Shown here: piece after piece, positions 25,691 through 37,362 of the stretch
How positions within the stretch are numbered: the stretch's first letter is position 1
Layout of the letters: each line of letters begins with the position of its first letter
NCBI RefSeq assembly: GCF_029962835.1
Contig: NC_080588.1
Span: 60,846,001 to 60,910,000, forward strand
Origin: Magnolia sinica
Taxonomy: Eukaryota > Streptophyta > Magnoliopsida > Magnoliales > Magnoliaceae
Direction: 5' to 3'
Length of the DNA stretch: 64,000 nucleotides
The notes under the pieces: generated by a model
The model's database searches: none
What the model was told of the DNA's origin: nothing
The model's input: only the letters and a program-made list of their open reading frames with translations
Made by a program: the position numbers and the translations under genes

Positions 25691-26840
25691 GTTTTAGGAC
25701 AATCCATTGATTAAATGGCCCACATCTTGTGCACGTGTTCCATGCATAAAATTTAGGCCTTTTGTAGCTGGATCTTTCCTTCTTACCTACCTTGGTGTTT
25801 TGGAGCTCCAGGGCTTAGGATGTGGTCCTCTCCTATGGTTAGAGCTGGAAATCAACTCGAGTCAAGTCGGACCGATCGAGTTAGGGCTGACTAGACTCGA
25901 TCTGGTTTTGAAATAGGCTGGACTCGTACCCGATATCGAGTCCAGCATGCCTGACTCGATCCGAGTCCGGTCTGGCCTGATTGGAACCGAGTCCGAGAAT
26001 CAGGTTTCGGATCAAGTCAGTCGAGTTACTGGGTAACTCAAACTCGACTCGGTTTGAATTCAGATTGGGCGAAACCTACGCAGTTCGGACTGACTCACCC
26101 ATTTGGTTCGAGTTGAGTCGGTACCAGGCCGTACAAATGGGGCCTACAGACTATTGATCTAGGTCGCTAATCTGCTAGGCTCCCCTGTAGTTGGGAATGC
26201 CCAAAAAAAGTATTCCTGTTTGGAATATACTAGCTGTCTACACTTTCACCTTCTTTATATTCACTTGCTGTATTTCTTTCATCGCCATCTATTTGCATGC
26301 TACAGATCGAATTGTCCGGATTGTTCTATCCAGGCCATTTTGGGGTTATGATGCATTCATGGCGGAGAATATCAGATTGATAGCCTTAACCACTGAACCA
26401 TGGTTCTGCATTAGGAGGAATCATACTATCATGAGACCCACAATTCCATACATCTCAGGCTCATGAATTGGTGATCCAGACAGTTTATTATGATGGGCCC
26501 CTCCATGGTTGGACAATTTACCATAAATCTTGTAGATTGGAAGATCATGATGCTTTGATCTTTGCCATAAAAATAACTACAACCACTCAGATTCAATGCG
26601 GAGTGTGGACTGTCATGCCCCTTTTGATCATGGATTGGAACCGTAAGATGGACAATCTGGACCATTGAACCATGGGACCCACAAGTGGCTAATAGTGCAG
26701 CTTAACAAATTAACTGGATCAAGGTAACTGGTAAGACTTAGGTGATGATGAACATGGGACAATGGGAATTCCATTTATCCCCCATTAGTTAGGTTAGGGC
26801 TTAGTTGATGATGATGATGGGAGAGCATTTGCTGCATGGG
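25691..26840. other. Sequence between the leader copies and the first-exon array
   Basis: No gene. A degenerate GACTCGA/GTCGAGTC low-complexity tract occupies 25840-26130. Segments of 25700-26225 reappear inverted at 61965-62235, just beyond the end of the second IDM1-like copy. If transcribed, this is leader intron of the IDM1-like gene. Confidence 0.55.
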
Positions 26841-27194
26841 GCCCACTGATGAGTGGTGCTAATTACAATCTAACCCAGAACATCTGATAGTGTCATGCTT
26901 AATTCCTTTCCTGTTGTATCGATTAAACATGAATGCATTTGTTTTCATGTAATTTACATAACATGATTTTTATATTTTCAGGAAGATGGATTCTTTTCTT
27001 GATGGCGATGAATTTGATCAATGGGTGATGACCGAAAACGTCATAGATAAAGATCAAGTTGATCGATTAGAGCTTGAACTCCAGGGATTGATTGGCAAAC
27101 GCCTGCAACCTGAAATGGAATGTAGAGAACCTGGATTAAAGAGAAGAAAGCTTGAATGCAACTCGCCTTCGCCTTCCAGTGCTTCTTCAGTGGG
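26841..27194 (+). repeat. First-exon unit 1 of the IDM1-like gene (extra copy)
   Basis: The unit runs from GCCCACTGATGAGTGG through intron sequence, an acceptor TTTTCAG|GAAGATG and a coding stretch starting at 26986 (MDSFLDGDEFDQWVMTENVI...). The coding part resembles residues 1-58 of the main exon but breaks at GCTTCTTCAGTGG, where it runs straight into the next unit's GGCCCACTGATG. The frame then hits a stop at 27214-27216 (76 codons). No splice donor is obvious at the break, so it looks like a partial exon duplicate. It retains a start codon, so it may act as an upstream ORF or alternative first exon. Confidence 0.8.
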
Positions 27195-27476
27195 GCCCAC
27201 TGATGAAAGGTGCTAATTACAATCTAACCCAGAACATCTGATAGTGTCATGCTTAATTCATTTCCTGTTGTATCAATTAAACACGAATGCATTTGATTTC
27301 ATGTAATTTACATAACATGATTTTTATATTTTCAGGAAGATGGATTCTTTTCTTGATGATGATGAATTTGATCAATGCATGATTGAACACATCATAGATA
27401 AAGATCAAGTTAATCAATATATGCTTGAACTCCAGGGATTGATTGGCAAATGCCCAGAACGTGGAGAACCTGCATG
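27195..27476 (+). repeat. First-exon unit 2 of the IDM1-like gene (shorter extra copy)
   Basis: Same layout as unit 1 but 282 bp long. The acceptor TTTTCAG|GAAGATG is followed by MDSFLDDDEFDQCMIEHIID, breaking after GGAGAACCTGCATG into the next GGCCCACTGATG. The frame stops a few codons later. It is closer to the functional third copy (shared DDDEFDQ and MIEHIIDKDQV) than unit 1 is, which suggests stepwise tandem duplication at short GGCCCAC homologies. Confidence 0.8.
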
Positions 27477-27621
27477 GCCCACTGATGAAAGGTGCTAATT
27501 ACAATCTAACCCAGAACATCTGATAGTGTCATGCTTAATTCATTTCCTGTTGTATCAATTAAACACGAATGCATTTGTTTTCATGTAATTCGCATAACAT
27601 GATTTTTATAATTTCAGGAAG

Positions 27622-30600
27622 ATGGATTCTTTTCTTGATGATGATGAATTTGATCAATGGATGATTGAACACATCATAGATAAAGATCAAGTTGGTCAAT
27701 ATATGCTTGAACTCCAGGGATTGATTGGCAATCGCCTGGAATGTGGAGAACCTGAATGCAACAAGTCGCCTTCTTCTTGCAGTGCTTCTTCAGTGGAGAA
27801 AGAAGCAAAACGATGGAATAGACACACGCCTTCAATAAACCTGTCTTCTCTGATAGACAATAACGTGGTGTTGTTGGGGGAGAAAGCACGTTACTGGAAT
27901 AAAAAGGACAACCGTGTTATGGCAGAAGGGTGGGTCATGCGTGAAGGAATCAGATGCTCGTGTTGCAAAAATGTGTATTGTCTTTCCAAGTTTGAGATCC
28001 ATGCAGGCAGCCATAGTCATCGGCCTACTGCCAATATCTTCTTGGAAGATGGAAGGTCGCTGATGCAGTGTCAAGCACAAATAAAAAATGGTGATGAAGT
28101 TAAAGGCTATGAACAAAATCCACACCCCATAATTCAGAAAATGGAGAGTGATTTGAGTGTTGAAGGTTTCACAGGGTATCTGCATGAGCAAATGGAGAGG
28201 AATCAGGCCCACCCCTTAATTCAGCAAATGAAGGTTGACAAAAAGGATTGCAGAGTCGCAATTGCAGAAGAAATGAAGAGTAACACATCATGTTGCAGAG
28301 GAAATGGAATATGCCACATTTGTCTCCACCAAGGGGTTGGATTGCTAGTGTGTGAAGGTGAATGCCTGCGCATGTTTCACTCAAGCTGCATTGGTTTAGA
28401 GGTATGATCCCAAACTCTTGAAACCTTATGATATAATTCTATTTCCACTACAGTTTGGCAATTAAGTTCAAATAGTTAGCTTGATCCCCCCAAATCTGCT
28501 ATATAATTCAACCAGTGTTTGGATGCACTATTGAATTGATTTCAAATAAATTAGTCATGTATAGAGGAAATGGCTGAATCATAATCACCTTAATATTTGT
28601 ATTGATGGGTTAGATTCCAAATTGTAATTTTATTTCTTTATGGGCGGATTTGGAAGGAAATGATTATAATTTGAATGTTAATTCCTCATTGTGAATACTA
28701 TAAAATGTCATTATGATTTTTATTTTTATTTTCTCTTTATTGGACTAAATTTTCAAATTTTCTTTTTATTTTTTAATCCAAACACAGCCTTAATTCATAT
28801 ATTAATACCGAGAATAGAGAAAATTATGATTTTTTTAAAATATATATTTTTTTTCTCACGTTTAACTTGATGTTGGCGCTCGTGTAGGGTTTTCATGGAA
28901 GTGAATGGTTCTGCCCATCTTGTGCATGTGGATTATGCGGCGGGGGTGAATACAATAATGACGGCGATCAGTTTGTGGAGCGAACGATTGTGTATTGTGA
29001 TCAATGTGAACATAGATGTAGGTTCTTCTCTCATCTTCTTTTTTCCTAGATGTGTTGAATGGAAAATTGATCTCCAAAACTAACATTTTCTTTAATTTTC
29101 TTTAGATCATGTGGGTTGTCTAAGAGAAAGAGGAGTCGAAGGGCTTGAAAGTCGTCCGAAAGGAAATTGGTTTTGCAAGGAAAAATGTGCAGAGGTACTT
29201 CAAAATTTTCTCTATGAGAAGTAGAACTATATGCTTTTTCTAATTAATGTTTCACTTACAGTGTGTTTGGATGCACAACTGAATTGAACTGCAAATGTTC
29301 GATTCACTCGAAATTGAGTTAATTTCTTAACCATTTGAAACTAATGTAATTGCCACTTCTTTTAAAAGTAAGAATATGGAAAATAACTGCAATCCAATCA
29401 TTTTCATTTATTGAATTAATTATTTCAATTCATTTCAATAATCCATGCATATGCAGCTATAATTAGTGCTATTATGTGATTTGTGTTTTATCAAGTTCTT
29501 GCTTTACACATTTACAAGAATTTTACTGATACATGAAATATTTTGTTATAAATGTGTCATTGAATATTCATACCTTTTATTATCTTTCTTTTTCAACTAC
29601 ATAGTTGTTTGGTGGATTTTGAGATGTCACCTATATACTTGACAGTTAAAAAACTGACATATGATCCACATTCATTGTACATAAGTGGTGCATGTCAAGG
29701 CATCTAAAAGTCTAAAATGTGTGCCGCACATGTCAAGGAATTCGAACAGCGGGCCCGCCTAATGGGTGGCTTGTATCTTGTACACACATCTCTTTATAGT
29801 AGAAAGAAATCAGAATCATTGAATTTTCAAGTCGAATCATGTGTTTGAATTCAACATATTTGTGATTATAAGCAATTTTTGAAATCCAAGAAACTTCAAC
29901 TCTATATTTATCCAGTTACTAATTTAAGAAAGATTGTCATGTGTCTCTCCTTGAAATTCTTTCTCCTCCATGGATTTCCTTAAGAGTGGTCAATTCTAGC
30001 ACAATAATACTCATTCTTGTGCTATTTTTTTTTTTTTTTTTCAGCTATGATAATGTTAATTTCTGCTAATGTACTTATTGTGATACAGATATTCTTCCAT
30101 CTCCAAAAGTTTCTTGGAAAATCAAATCCAACGGACATAGGGGATCTATCGTGGACTATTTTGAGGTCAAATGAAAAGGATGGGCATGATCTTCACACAT
30201 CCTCCTATATTGAAGCAATGACTAACCGCAAGCTTGAGAATGCACGTGCTGTACTGCGCGATTGTTATGGTCGCATTGTCCAGCCAGTTACCAAGACGAA
30301 CCTTATCAAAGATATTGTTTTCAGTAAAGAGTAAGACCTACTTTCCTGCTTTCAGTAATAAAAATATCTATTGTCCTTGTAGTCCTATTATATTGTTAGC
30401 TATATAGCACGATGTGTCTTTGAGGTTGAGGAATCACCAAGTCCCGGTACTCGTCTGCACATGGGGCTAGTTATTTGGTGATCCAGGCTGTTAATGTGAG
30501 GGCACTGTCGACAAAGCATATACCCTGATTTTAATCATTAGCATATTGACCTCAATGAGTCTACTGCCATTGTTGCATTCCAACACTTAAAATAAAAAAT

Positions 30601-31795
30601 AAAACTGAAGAGTACATTTTCTTAAATTCAAGATTTGATACATTTAACTTCCACTACTTGGAACTAAATAGAATCTTTTGAAGATTAAGAAACTCATGGG
30701 TTTTCCATGTTGCTCAGTGTCACTTCTATCCATGATAAACTGAGCCTCTTTCCTTCAATGCAGATCGAAGCTGCCCTATCAGAACTATCGAGGTTTCTAT
30801 ACCATGATCTTGGACAGAGGGAAGAGACCAATATCTGTGGCCACATTCAGGTACCTTGGTAACCCGTATTTGAACCTTTTACTTTTCTTCTTTTTTTTTT
30901 TTCACTCTTGTATGTATTGTATAACAAAATATTATTCTACTTTTGGCACATTTCTATTCTAGGGTCCACGGTGACAAGGTAGCAGAAGTGCCTCTATTGG
31001 GTACACGTGTTACGTCGCGCCAACGAGGAATGGCACGTCTTCTCATGAACAATTTACAAAAGGTAAGATTTTCAGTAGATATAGATATACAGCTAGATAT
31101 TGTGTATTGATATTTAATGATATGTTTTAACTTGTGTGAATAATTTTCATTCAACCCATTGATTAGAGGCATAAGAGATAACATAGTTTTACCTATCCAT
31201 CTATGTGTTTGGGGAAAAAGTTGAGGATATTGACACAGTTTGAGTATAGGAAGTCTGTGAATTTCATGTCCCAATATCACTCTATTCCGCACCAGGTAGG
31301 ACACATGTATATGTTGAATGTGGATATCTGGTCAAGTTAGTTTGACAGTCCATTTCTATTAATATACATGTGGCCCGCTTTATGGACGAACTGAACCAAA
31401 TTTTAAGCCATGGGGTCATATATGGTGTTCCCACTTCCTGAACAGCCTAGATATTGCTTGAATGCCACAGAGGATTCAATATCCTTCATGGTTCCTTCAG
31501 ATGCTTGCTCATGCGGGCAATGTCTGAGATTATTTCAATACAAACAATGAAATACCATGGCAATTATGGAGACTTGCTCACATTGTTCTACTTGCTTTTT
31601 ATGCAGATTCTTTCCGACATGGGTGTACAAAAATTGATATTGCCTATAGCTCCTAAGTTTCTACAGAGTTGGACTACGTCGTGTGGTTTTTCTAAGGCAA
31701 CAAATTCAGACAGATTCGAGCTATTGGAGTGCCCTTTCATAGAATATAATGACAGTATAATGTGCCAGAAAATACTGATAACACCTGCAATTTAA
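27622..31795 (+). CDS. IDM1/ROS4-like PHD-finger GNAT histone acetyltransferase-type protein, copy A
   Basis: Seven exons join in frame with GT-AG introns: 27622-28401, 28888-29017, 29106-29194, 30089-30330, 30764-30850, 30963-31062 and 31607-31795, giving 538 aa. The domain order is an acidic N-terminus (MDSFLDDDEFDQWM), a TDBD around residues 80-150 (GIRCSCCKNVYCLSKFEIHAG), tandem PHD fingers around 231-332 (CHICLHQGVGLLVCEGEC; CGLCGGGEY...YCDQCEHRYHVGCL) and a GNAT fold from ~420 (GFYTMILDRGKRPISVATFR) with acetyl-CoA loop RQRGMA near 462-467. This matches the IDM1 family; IDM1 in Arabidopsis acetylates histone H3 and protects loci from DNA hypermethylation. The protein is about half the length of IDM1, lacking its long N-terminus. 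No internal stops are present. The start was chosen at the third exon-1 copy because only this one continues into the TDBD. Substrate and activity are inferred. Confidence 0.88.
28402..28887 (+). other. Intron 1 of copy A
   Basis: AT-rich intron with donor GAG|GTATGA and acceptor GTGTAG|GGTTTT. The stretch 28510-28795 has ends GTTTGGATGCACTATTG and AATCCAAACACAGCC, suggesting a small old MITE that is shared with copy B, so it predates the duplication. Confidence 0.6.
29195..30088 (+). other. Intron 3 of copy A
   Basis: An 894-bp AT-rich intron with donor GAG|GTACTT and acceptor GATACAG|ATATTC, and a poly-T run at 30022-30042. It is collinear with copy B intron 58488-59361 and has no coding content. 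Confidence 0.7.
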
Positions 31796-31966
31796 AGCAG
31801 CAGAAGCAAGACGGGTGCAATATTTATACATCTATGCATATTGCATAGTTTCCATGACATTCAATGTATAAAATTTCTATTTTTTTTATTGTATACAAAA
31901 AGCTCCGTAGCTCTTATTCTTTATCTAATATACATAATTCTTATCTTCCATTTGGCTTTCATTTGT

Positions 31967-31972
31967 AATAAA
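31967..31972 (+). terminator. Putative poly(A) signal, copy A
   Basis: AATAAA lies 172 bp after the TAA stop. The same motif is kept at 61247-61252 in copy B. Confidence 0.5.
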
Positions 31973-32680
31973 GTTCTTCTTACAAGAGGCACCTATAACA
32001 GCAAGACAATACATATTACTTGGTTTGATACAACGGTCAAGATTGTTGCAAGTGTTTTTCGGGTATGGGCTGTTCTTGATTGGCCCACTAGTGGCTAATT
32101 CAGAAGACTGATTCCAATCCACATTAGTGGTAGTATGTTTGCCTTTCAATGACCAATACACTTTAGTGGTATATAGGATATACAGTAACTTCAAACCAAA
32201 CAATATGGAGAGCACAAATACAAAATTAGATAAATTGGAAAATGTCTGTGTGCGTGTTGAGTGCATCACTGATCATCCATTTGATGGCACCAATTAGACG
32301 GTGAGGATCATCTATTCAAGGTTTTTGAATATGGCGCACCTTTAAATAAGGCTTGCCACTTGGACAGTTCGGAATTTCAAATGAGGTGTGTGTGCACGTG
32401 AATGTGTAAAGTAGCTTTGTAAATGCAGAGAGGGACACTATCAAGCAGGGTGAACAACAACTCATTTATCGAACTAGTCAACACAAATGTTTGTAAATCT
32501 ACACCTTCCAAAAAATGGGACCCACAATGGATGGAGCAAATTCCAAATCAGTATTGACTACATGATGCTGACCATTTAACTTTTGGCTATGAAATGGATG
32601 AATGAAAATAAATGCCAAGCCATCCAAGTTTTACAAGCAAAATGGGATGGTCAGGCTTAATGAGTGTGGACCATGCCATA

Positions 32681-32925
32681 GGAAGTAGTGGTGATAATGA
32701 CACCCCCAATGGAAACCTTCCTTTGAGTTACCTTGATGTTTATTTGCCATAATTCCAAAACTTTTGTGGCTCCCAATAAGTTTTTAATGGTGGGCGTTCA
32801 ATTCCAACTGTATGGTCTAGTTAAGCCTTGAATCTGCCTCGTTTTGGGGTTCATACCCTAAAATGATCTGGCAAAACGGATGGACTGCATGGATAAAACC
32901 CATGCATCATGGTGGGCCCCAAAGA
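32681..32925. repeat. Hairpin element, right portion
   Basis: Ends ...CCATGCATCATGGTGGGCCCC. The left arm is missing. It begins exactly where similarity between the two IDM1-like copies stops (CATGCCATAGG), so the duplication breakpoint lies inside or beside a hairpin element. Confidence 0.65.
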
Positions 32926-34084
32926 GCCCACCCTGGATGGATTATCATCCGGGGTCAGGACGCAATCTGCTTCCATGAATAAGGGCATTTAAAATAAAAT
33001 TTTTAATGGCTCACATTCAACTAACTCAATCTATGGTGAGGATCATTTTTAATGACATGTGAGGAATGATGCAGGCTACATGCAGCACACAACGTCAGTG
33101 CTATATGTAGCCCATAGCATATGGCATGAAAGCCTACACCCGAAACGATGGTTGGACAGTCTCCCTGTATTTACCATCCCTTAGATCCAAGATTCAGTAA
33201 GTAGGGTGGCAATGGGCCAAGCTATGCCCGATCCCAGTCTGACACTGTTTCACTCGGAGGGTAAGTAGATCCAAGGCAATAGAAAGGAAAGAAGAAACAA
33301 TAATTATCCAATGATAATTTCCACCAGAATTAACAAAACAGGGATTTCAATTTTGAATCCTTGTTTAAGTAGTAAGTGGAATTCTCATATTTCTCTCACG
33401 ACACTCACCTTGTGTCAAAAATCTAAATTATGGAAAAGTGTAATGATTGTTTGGCAGAATCCACATTGTCTTTGCAATGTGTCCTCAAATACACACCAAC
33501 ATATTGCAATCAATACATCGGGACTTTAGCCTTTGAATTTGGATCATCTTCCGATGATGTAAATGGTTATTCGATGTGTCTCACCAATGTGTATTTGTGG
33601 TGGATAAACAACAAATAAAATGTCTGAAATTCAAGTGTTTCAACTGTTTGAAATTTGGATCATTTGATTTAAAAGTTGACAGTCACCATCCGTATGATCA
33701 AAGCCTTGAAATATTAAACCTTGGAGATGTTTAGGGCACTCCCATCTATGGGAAGCCCTATCATATAATTGGTTTGAGTCACTGGAAAGAATCCAATTTC
33801 AGTGGCTAAGTTAACCACGTATCATATTGCAATACGTCAGGATGGATTCAAACAAACCTCTTTCTTTGCTATTCAACAAATTTGTCACATCAAAAGAAAA
33901 CCCTTTTTCCTTTTTTCTGCAGTGTGGCATGGAATCCATAGTTCCAAGCATGACCTCGAGGATCCAACAGCCTATGACAGCATGAGATCCACTGATAAAA
34001 TGAAATGGTGGGGCAATTAGGAGGAGAAGAGACCGTTCCAAGTGCAGTCTCTTGGCAGTTAAGTGGGATGATGCAAGACAATTA
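32926..34084. other. Intergenic, no gene recognised
   Basis: Short ORFs only, none with recognisable similarity. This lies just outside the duplicated block. Confidence 0.5.
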
Positions 34085-34405
34085 ACCACTTGCTTTAAAA
34101 GCTCGAACTGTTAGAGCATGGCAAATCAATCCATTTATCTCATAGCCCAAGCCCACATCTCATGGGTTAGGACCTCGGCCGAACCCCCCCTCGTGGGCCC
34201 CAAATCACATGGGTACCGCTTCACACGAGCCACCCGCTTCTCACGGGTGGGGCCCGCCTCACACGGGCTGCCTACCCCGAGTGTGTCCCCGCATCCCACA
34301 GGCTACCCCACTCGAGCCCGGTGTGAAATGCCCCTGCATTAATCACCTCCGGTGAAGAGTCTCGAACACGAGACCTCCTGCTCTGATACCAATTTGATGC
34401 AAGAA
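34085..34405 (-). mobile_element. tRNA-related SINE-like element
   Basis: Read on the minus strand, TGGTATCAGAGCAGG (34377-34392) resembles an A box and GTTCGAGACTC (34357-34367) a B box, at tRNA-like spacing, followed by a GC-rich body. TGGTATCAGAGC could also be a Met-tRNA primer-binding site of a retrotransposon, but no LTR is seen. The body is repeated next door. Confidence 0.45.
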
Positions 34406-34650
34406 AATTAACCACTTGCTCTAAAAGCTCGAATTGTTAAAGCATGGCAAATCAATCCCTTTATCTCATAGCCCAGGCCCTACATCTCATGGGTTAGGAC
34501 CTCGGCTGAACCCCCCTCGTGGGCCACAAATCACATGGGTACCGCCTCACATGAGCCACCCACCTCACACGGGCCGCCCACCCCAAGTGTGTCCCCGCAT
34601 CCCACAGGCTACCCCACTTGAGTCCGGTGTGAAATGCCCCTGCATTATGG
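34406..34650 (-). repeat. Tandem copy of the SINE-like body
   Basis: ATTAACCACTTGCT...AAAGCTCGAA...CATGGCAAATCAATCC...CATAGCCCA recurs in order, about 320 bp after the first occurrence, with the same GGTGTGAAATGCCCCTGCATTA end. The tRNA-like head is not repeated. Confidence 0.7.
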
Positions 34651-35351
34651 GAGAGGGGAAAGAATGAAAGAAATGTTTCAACAAGAGTGATTTAGTTGAG
34701 TGTGAGCCATTAAAATTTTCAATTCAATGGTCCAGATTCATCTGCAAAATTAATTGAAAGAATCATCCATTCACATGACAAAATCCATGTTCATTTAGCA
34801 AGCAACCAAGGTTGTACAATAGCACTGTCAAGTTGCACTATGGCCCAACCTAAGCAAGACAAAACAAACCCACATAAGGTCTACAATAAGCCCATATTTA
34901 AATAAATAAAACATGGTTAGGCATGCTAAAACTGTGAACATCTAAAATTACCAAAACTGACGAGGCACATACCAAAACTAATGTGACGAGAGAACTCGAG
35001 ACAATAACAACTCAATCAGGCTCCAACTACTTCTGTTTCCCCTTCCGTCATAGTATCTTCATCCGGTTTATCCACCTTCACTCCCACATCCTCCGAGTAA
35101 TCGCCGTGGACCTGCAAAAGTACTAGTAGTATTAGAAATTTCAGGTATCATTGGACTTGCCAACTTGGCGATACCAATAACACTAGTAGTATTAGAAATT
35201 TCAGGTATCGGTGATATGTCGCGACGTATCGACAATGTATCAATATCACTCGTGTATTGATATCACAAATGTTTTCGACTATGTAAATACCAAGTGTCGC
35301 TTGTATTACCAATAAATCAGTGATATTTTGATAATATCGCCAATGTATCAA
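34651..35351. other. Intergenic, no gene recognised
   Basis: A ~27-bp word (ACTAGTAGTATTAGAAATTTCAGGTATC type) is repeated at 35122 and 35181. Many GATATCG/TATCGAC words follow, typical of low-complexity DNA. Confidence 0.5.
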
Positions 35352-35965
35352 TATTGCCAAAATTTTGTTTATTAAAAGAAATTCCATATCAAATTCTTTT
35401 TATGGGTTCATGGTTGTATGATGAACTGCAAGTTTATATATGTATGCATGCATGGATGGATGAATGGATCAAGGATGAATATGTGTATGCACGCATGGAT
35501 GGATGTATACATGCGTCTATGAATGCATGCATGAATGGATGGATGGATCATGTATTTGTGTATATATCGATATTATCAAAATTTTGTTTATTAAAAGAAA
35601 TTCCATTTCAAATTTTTTGTATGGGTTCATGGTTGTATGACGAAATGCAAGTTTGTATATGTATGCATGCATGGATGGATGAATGGATCGGGGATGTATG
35701 TGTGTGTGTCTGTATGCATGGATGGATGGATGAAAGGATGGTTAGATGGATGGATGTATATATAAATGTGTCTATGAATGCATGCATGAATGGATGGATC
35801 ATGTATTTTTGTAAATATGTATTTGTCATTGTATGTATGTATGCATGCATGGATGGTTGGATGGATCATGCATTGTTTGTATGTATGCATGTGCATGCAT
35901 GGATGGTTGGATGGATCATGCATTGTTTGTATGTATGTATGTGCATGCATGGATGGATCCACCAT
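35352..35965. repeat. GGAT/GCAT-rich minisatellite with a 218-bp higher-order duplication
   Basis: ATGCATGCATGGATGGATGAATGGATC-type words repeat many times. A larger unit (TTTTGTTTATTAAAAGAAATTCCAT... TGGGTTCATGGTTGTATGA) occurs at 35352 and 35570, a period of 218 bp. Several frames stay open because the repeat lacks stops (for example 219 codons on + at 35354-36013), but the translation is just CMHAWMDEW-type repeats, so I do not call a gene. Confidence 0.85.
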
Positions 35966-36962
35966 TTCCTCATGTTTCCTTATCAACGATACATGTTTTT
36001 ATGCGCCCATTAAATGGAAACTTATTATTTGTTTCCTAAATATGCAAATTTGCAACTTTTTAGCTATTATTTGATTATTAAATATGCAAATATGTGTATT
36101 TTAGCATCTTCTAAAATATCATTGAAAATTCCACCATTTTACTCGATGTTTGCCTCAATCAGCGTTACATGCTTTTAGGCCCCCATTAAAGGAAAACTTA
36201 GTATGTATGCATCTAGGGTTTTTTTTTTTTTTTTTTTTTTTTACAGTTATTTGATTTCTAAATATGCAAATATGTATGTTTTAGCACCTCCTAAAGTTTC
36301 ATTGAGAAATTCCACCATTTTCCCCATATTTCCCAAACATTTCCCTCAATCAACGATATATTTTCAGGTATCGACCATATCAATACATGTTTCATATTCC
36401 CAGGCAGCGATACATGTAACGATACAGATACTGCAAACACTAATGATAACCAGGTTAGGAGAGGCTGTGAAGATACACTTAAGGGGGCCAAGGGTTTTCT
36501 TTAGGAACACGCGCCAATGTCGTGCACATGCCCCACACAAGATGATACCAGTCCAAAATTGGGCAAGTTCATGATAATCAGGTATAAGAGATGTTGCAGA
36601 GATCCATAAAAAGGGGAATTGAGGGTTTTCTCTAGGAACACATGCATATGCCGCACATGCTTTGGCCCAAAATTGAGCCAATCCATCAGGTGGAAAGGCC
36701 ACAAATGCACAAGAAAAACACTTGGCTAGGAGAAAAGTAAGGACCAGTGGTCCAAATTCAACGTGCACTTGCACCCACATGAGCTTCCAAGGAATATTAG
36801 AGTCTTAGTTATTCACAGAATGGCTGAATCTGGCACTCTGTTTTCTTTTTTTCTTTTTTCTTTTTTTAAATTATCATTATCCCTCTTCGAATGGTTAAAA
36901 ATCTGGCACTTCCCAGATAAAGAAAATTGGGTGTTGGTACGGGTGCGAAAATGCAAGTCTAC
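35966..36962. other. Degenerate repeats, no gene
   Basis: Units containing AAATATGCAAATATGT...TTTTAGCA...ATTCCACCATTTT recur near 36020, 36080 and 36255, with a long poly-T at 36220-36242. A second ~130-bp duplication (AGGGTTTTCT.TAGGAACAC) is at 36430-36680. Confidence 0.6.
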
Positions 36963-37362
36963 CTCCATGAGCTTCCAAAGATCGAATTTTGGGGGCTTCA
37001 AGATCTTCACTTTACGGATAAATACATTCTGGAGTGGGTAGATACTTGAGGCTGGTTGCTTTCTCAATCTCTTACCCAATGACCTCAGGAATGAACTTCT
37101 GTACTGGTTCCTTTGACCATTATCTCTCTCATTTTGTGGCGGATCTGAAAATAAGACATGAATTGAAACAGATTTAAGATATGGTATGAGTATCACAAAA
37201 GGTAGCAGTTGAATGGTTGGGAAAGGAGCAAACCTGTCTGATCTGGCTAGATTGGCCATAACAAGTACGCTTGACCTGATTCGGACGTCTCTTGGTGAAA
37301 CCGATACAGAACATAGATAGGAATGGAGAGAGAGAGAGGAAGGACCCTAACCCGACGGCCAT
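36963..37362 (-). pseudogene. RPS3A: Ribosomal protein eS1 (RPS3a) pseudogene, internally deleted
   Basis: On the minus strand, ATGGCCGTCGGG (MAVG, the eS1 start) at 37362 runs after ~36 bp into an exon at 37314-37234 encoding [13 protein letters not shown]...SSQIRQ. This is followed by a GT-AG intron (37233-37145) and a last homologous stretch, 37144-36963, with [31 protein letters not shown] and KLMEV segments. The middle of the protein (roughly 150 residues between MAVG and MFCIGF) is missing. Frame breaks occur in the last exon, and a TAA (37072-37074) falls inside the VIG-EIEK stretch. An intron is retained, so it is not a processed copy. eS1 is a 40S subunit protein; this copy cannot make it. 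Confidence 0.85.

Noticed and set aside
34377-34392. Met-tRNA gene or LTR primer-binding site
   Set aside because: Only a tRNA-like head is present, with no cloverleaf-forming remainder and no flanking LTR; a SINE-like origin fits better.
35354-36013. 219-codon open frame
   Set aside because: The translation is a simple CMHAWMDEW-type repeat from a GGAT/GCAT minisatellite, and other frames on both strands are equally open.
36813-37259. 148-codon minus-strand ORF as a new gene
   Set aside because: It is an out-of-context read of eS1 pseudogene exon, intron and flank; only the eS1-like pieces have meaning.
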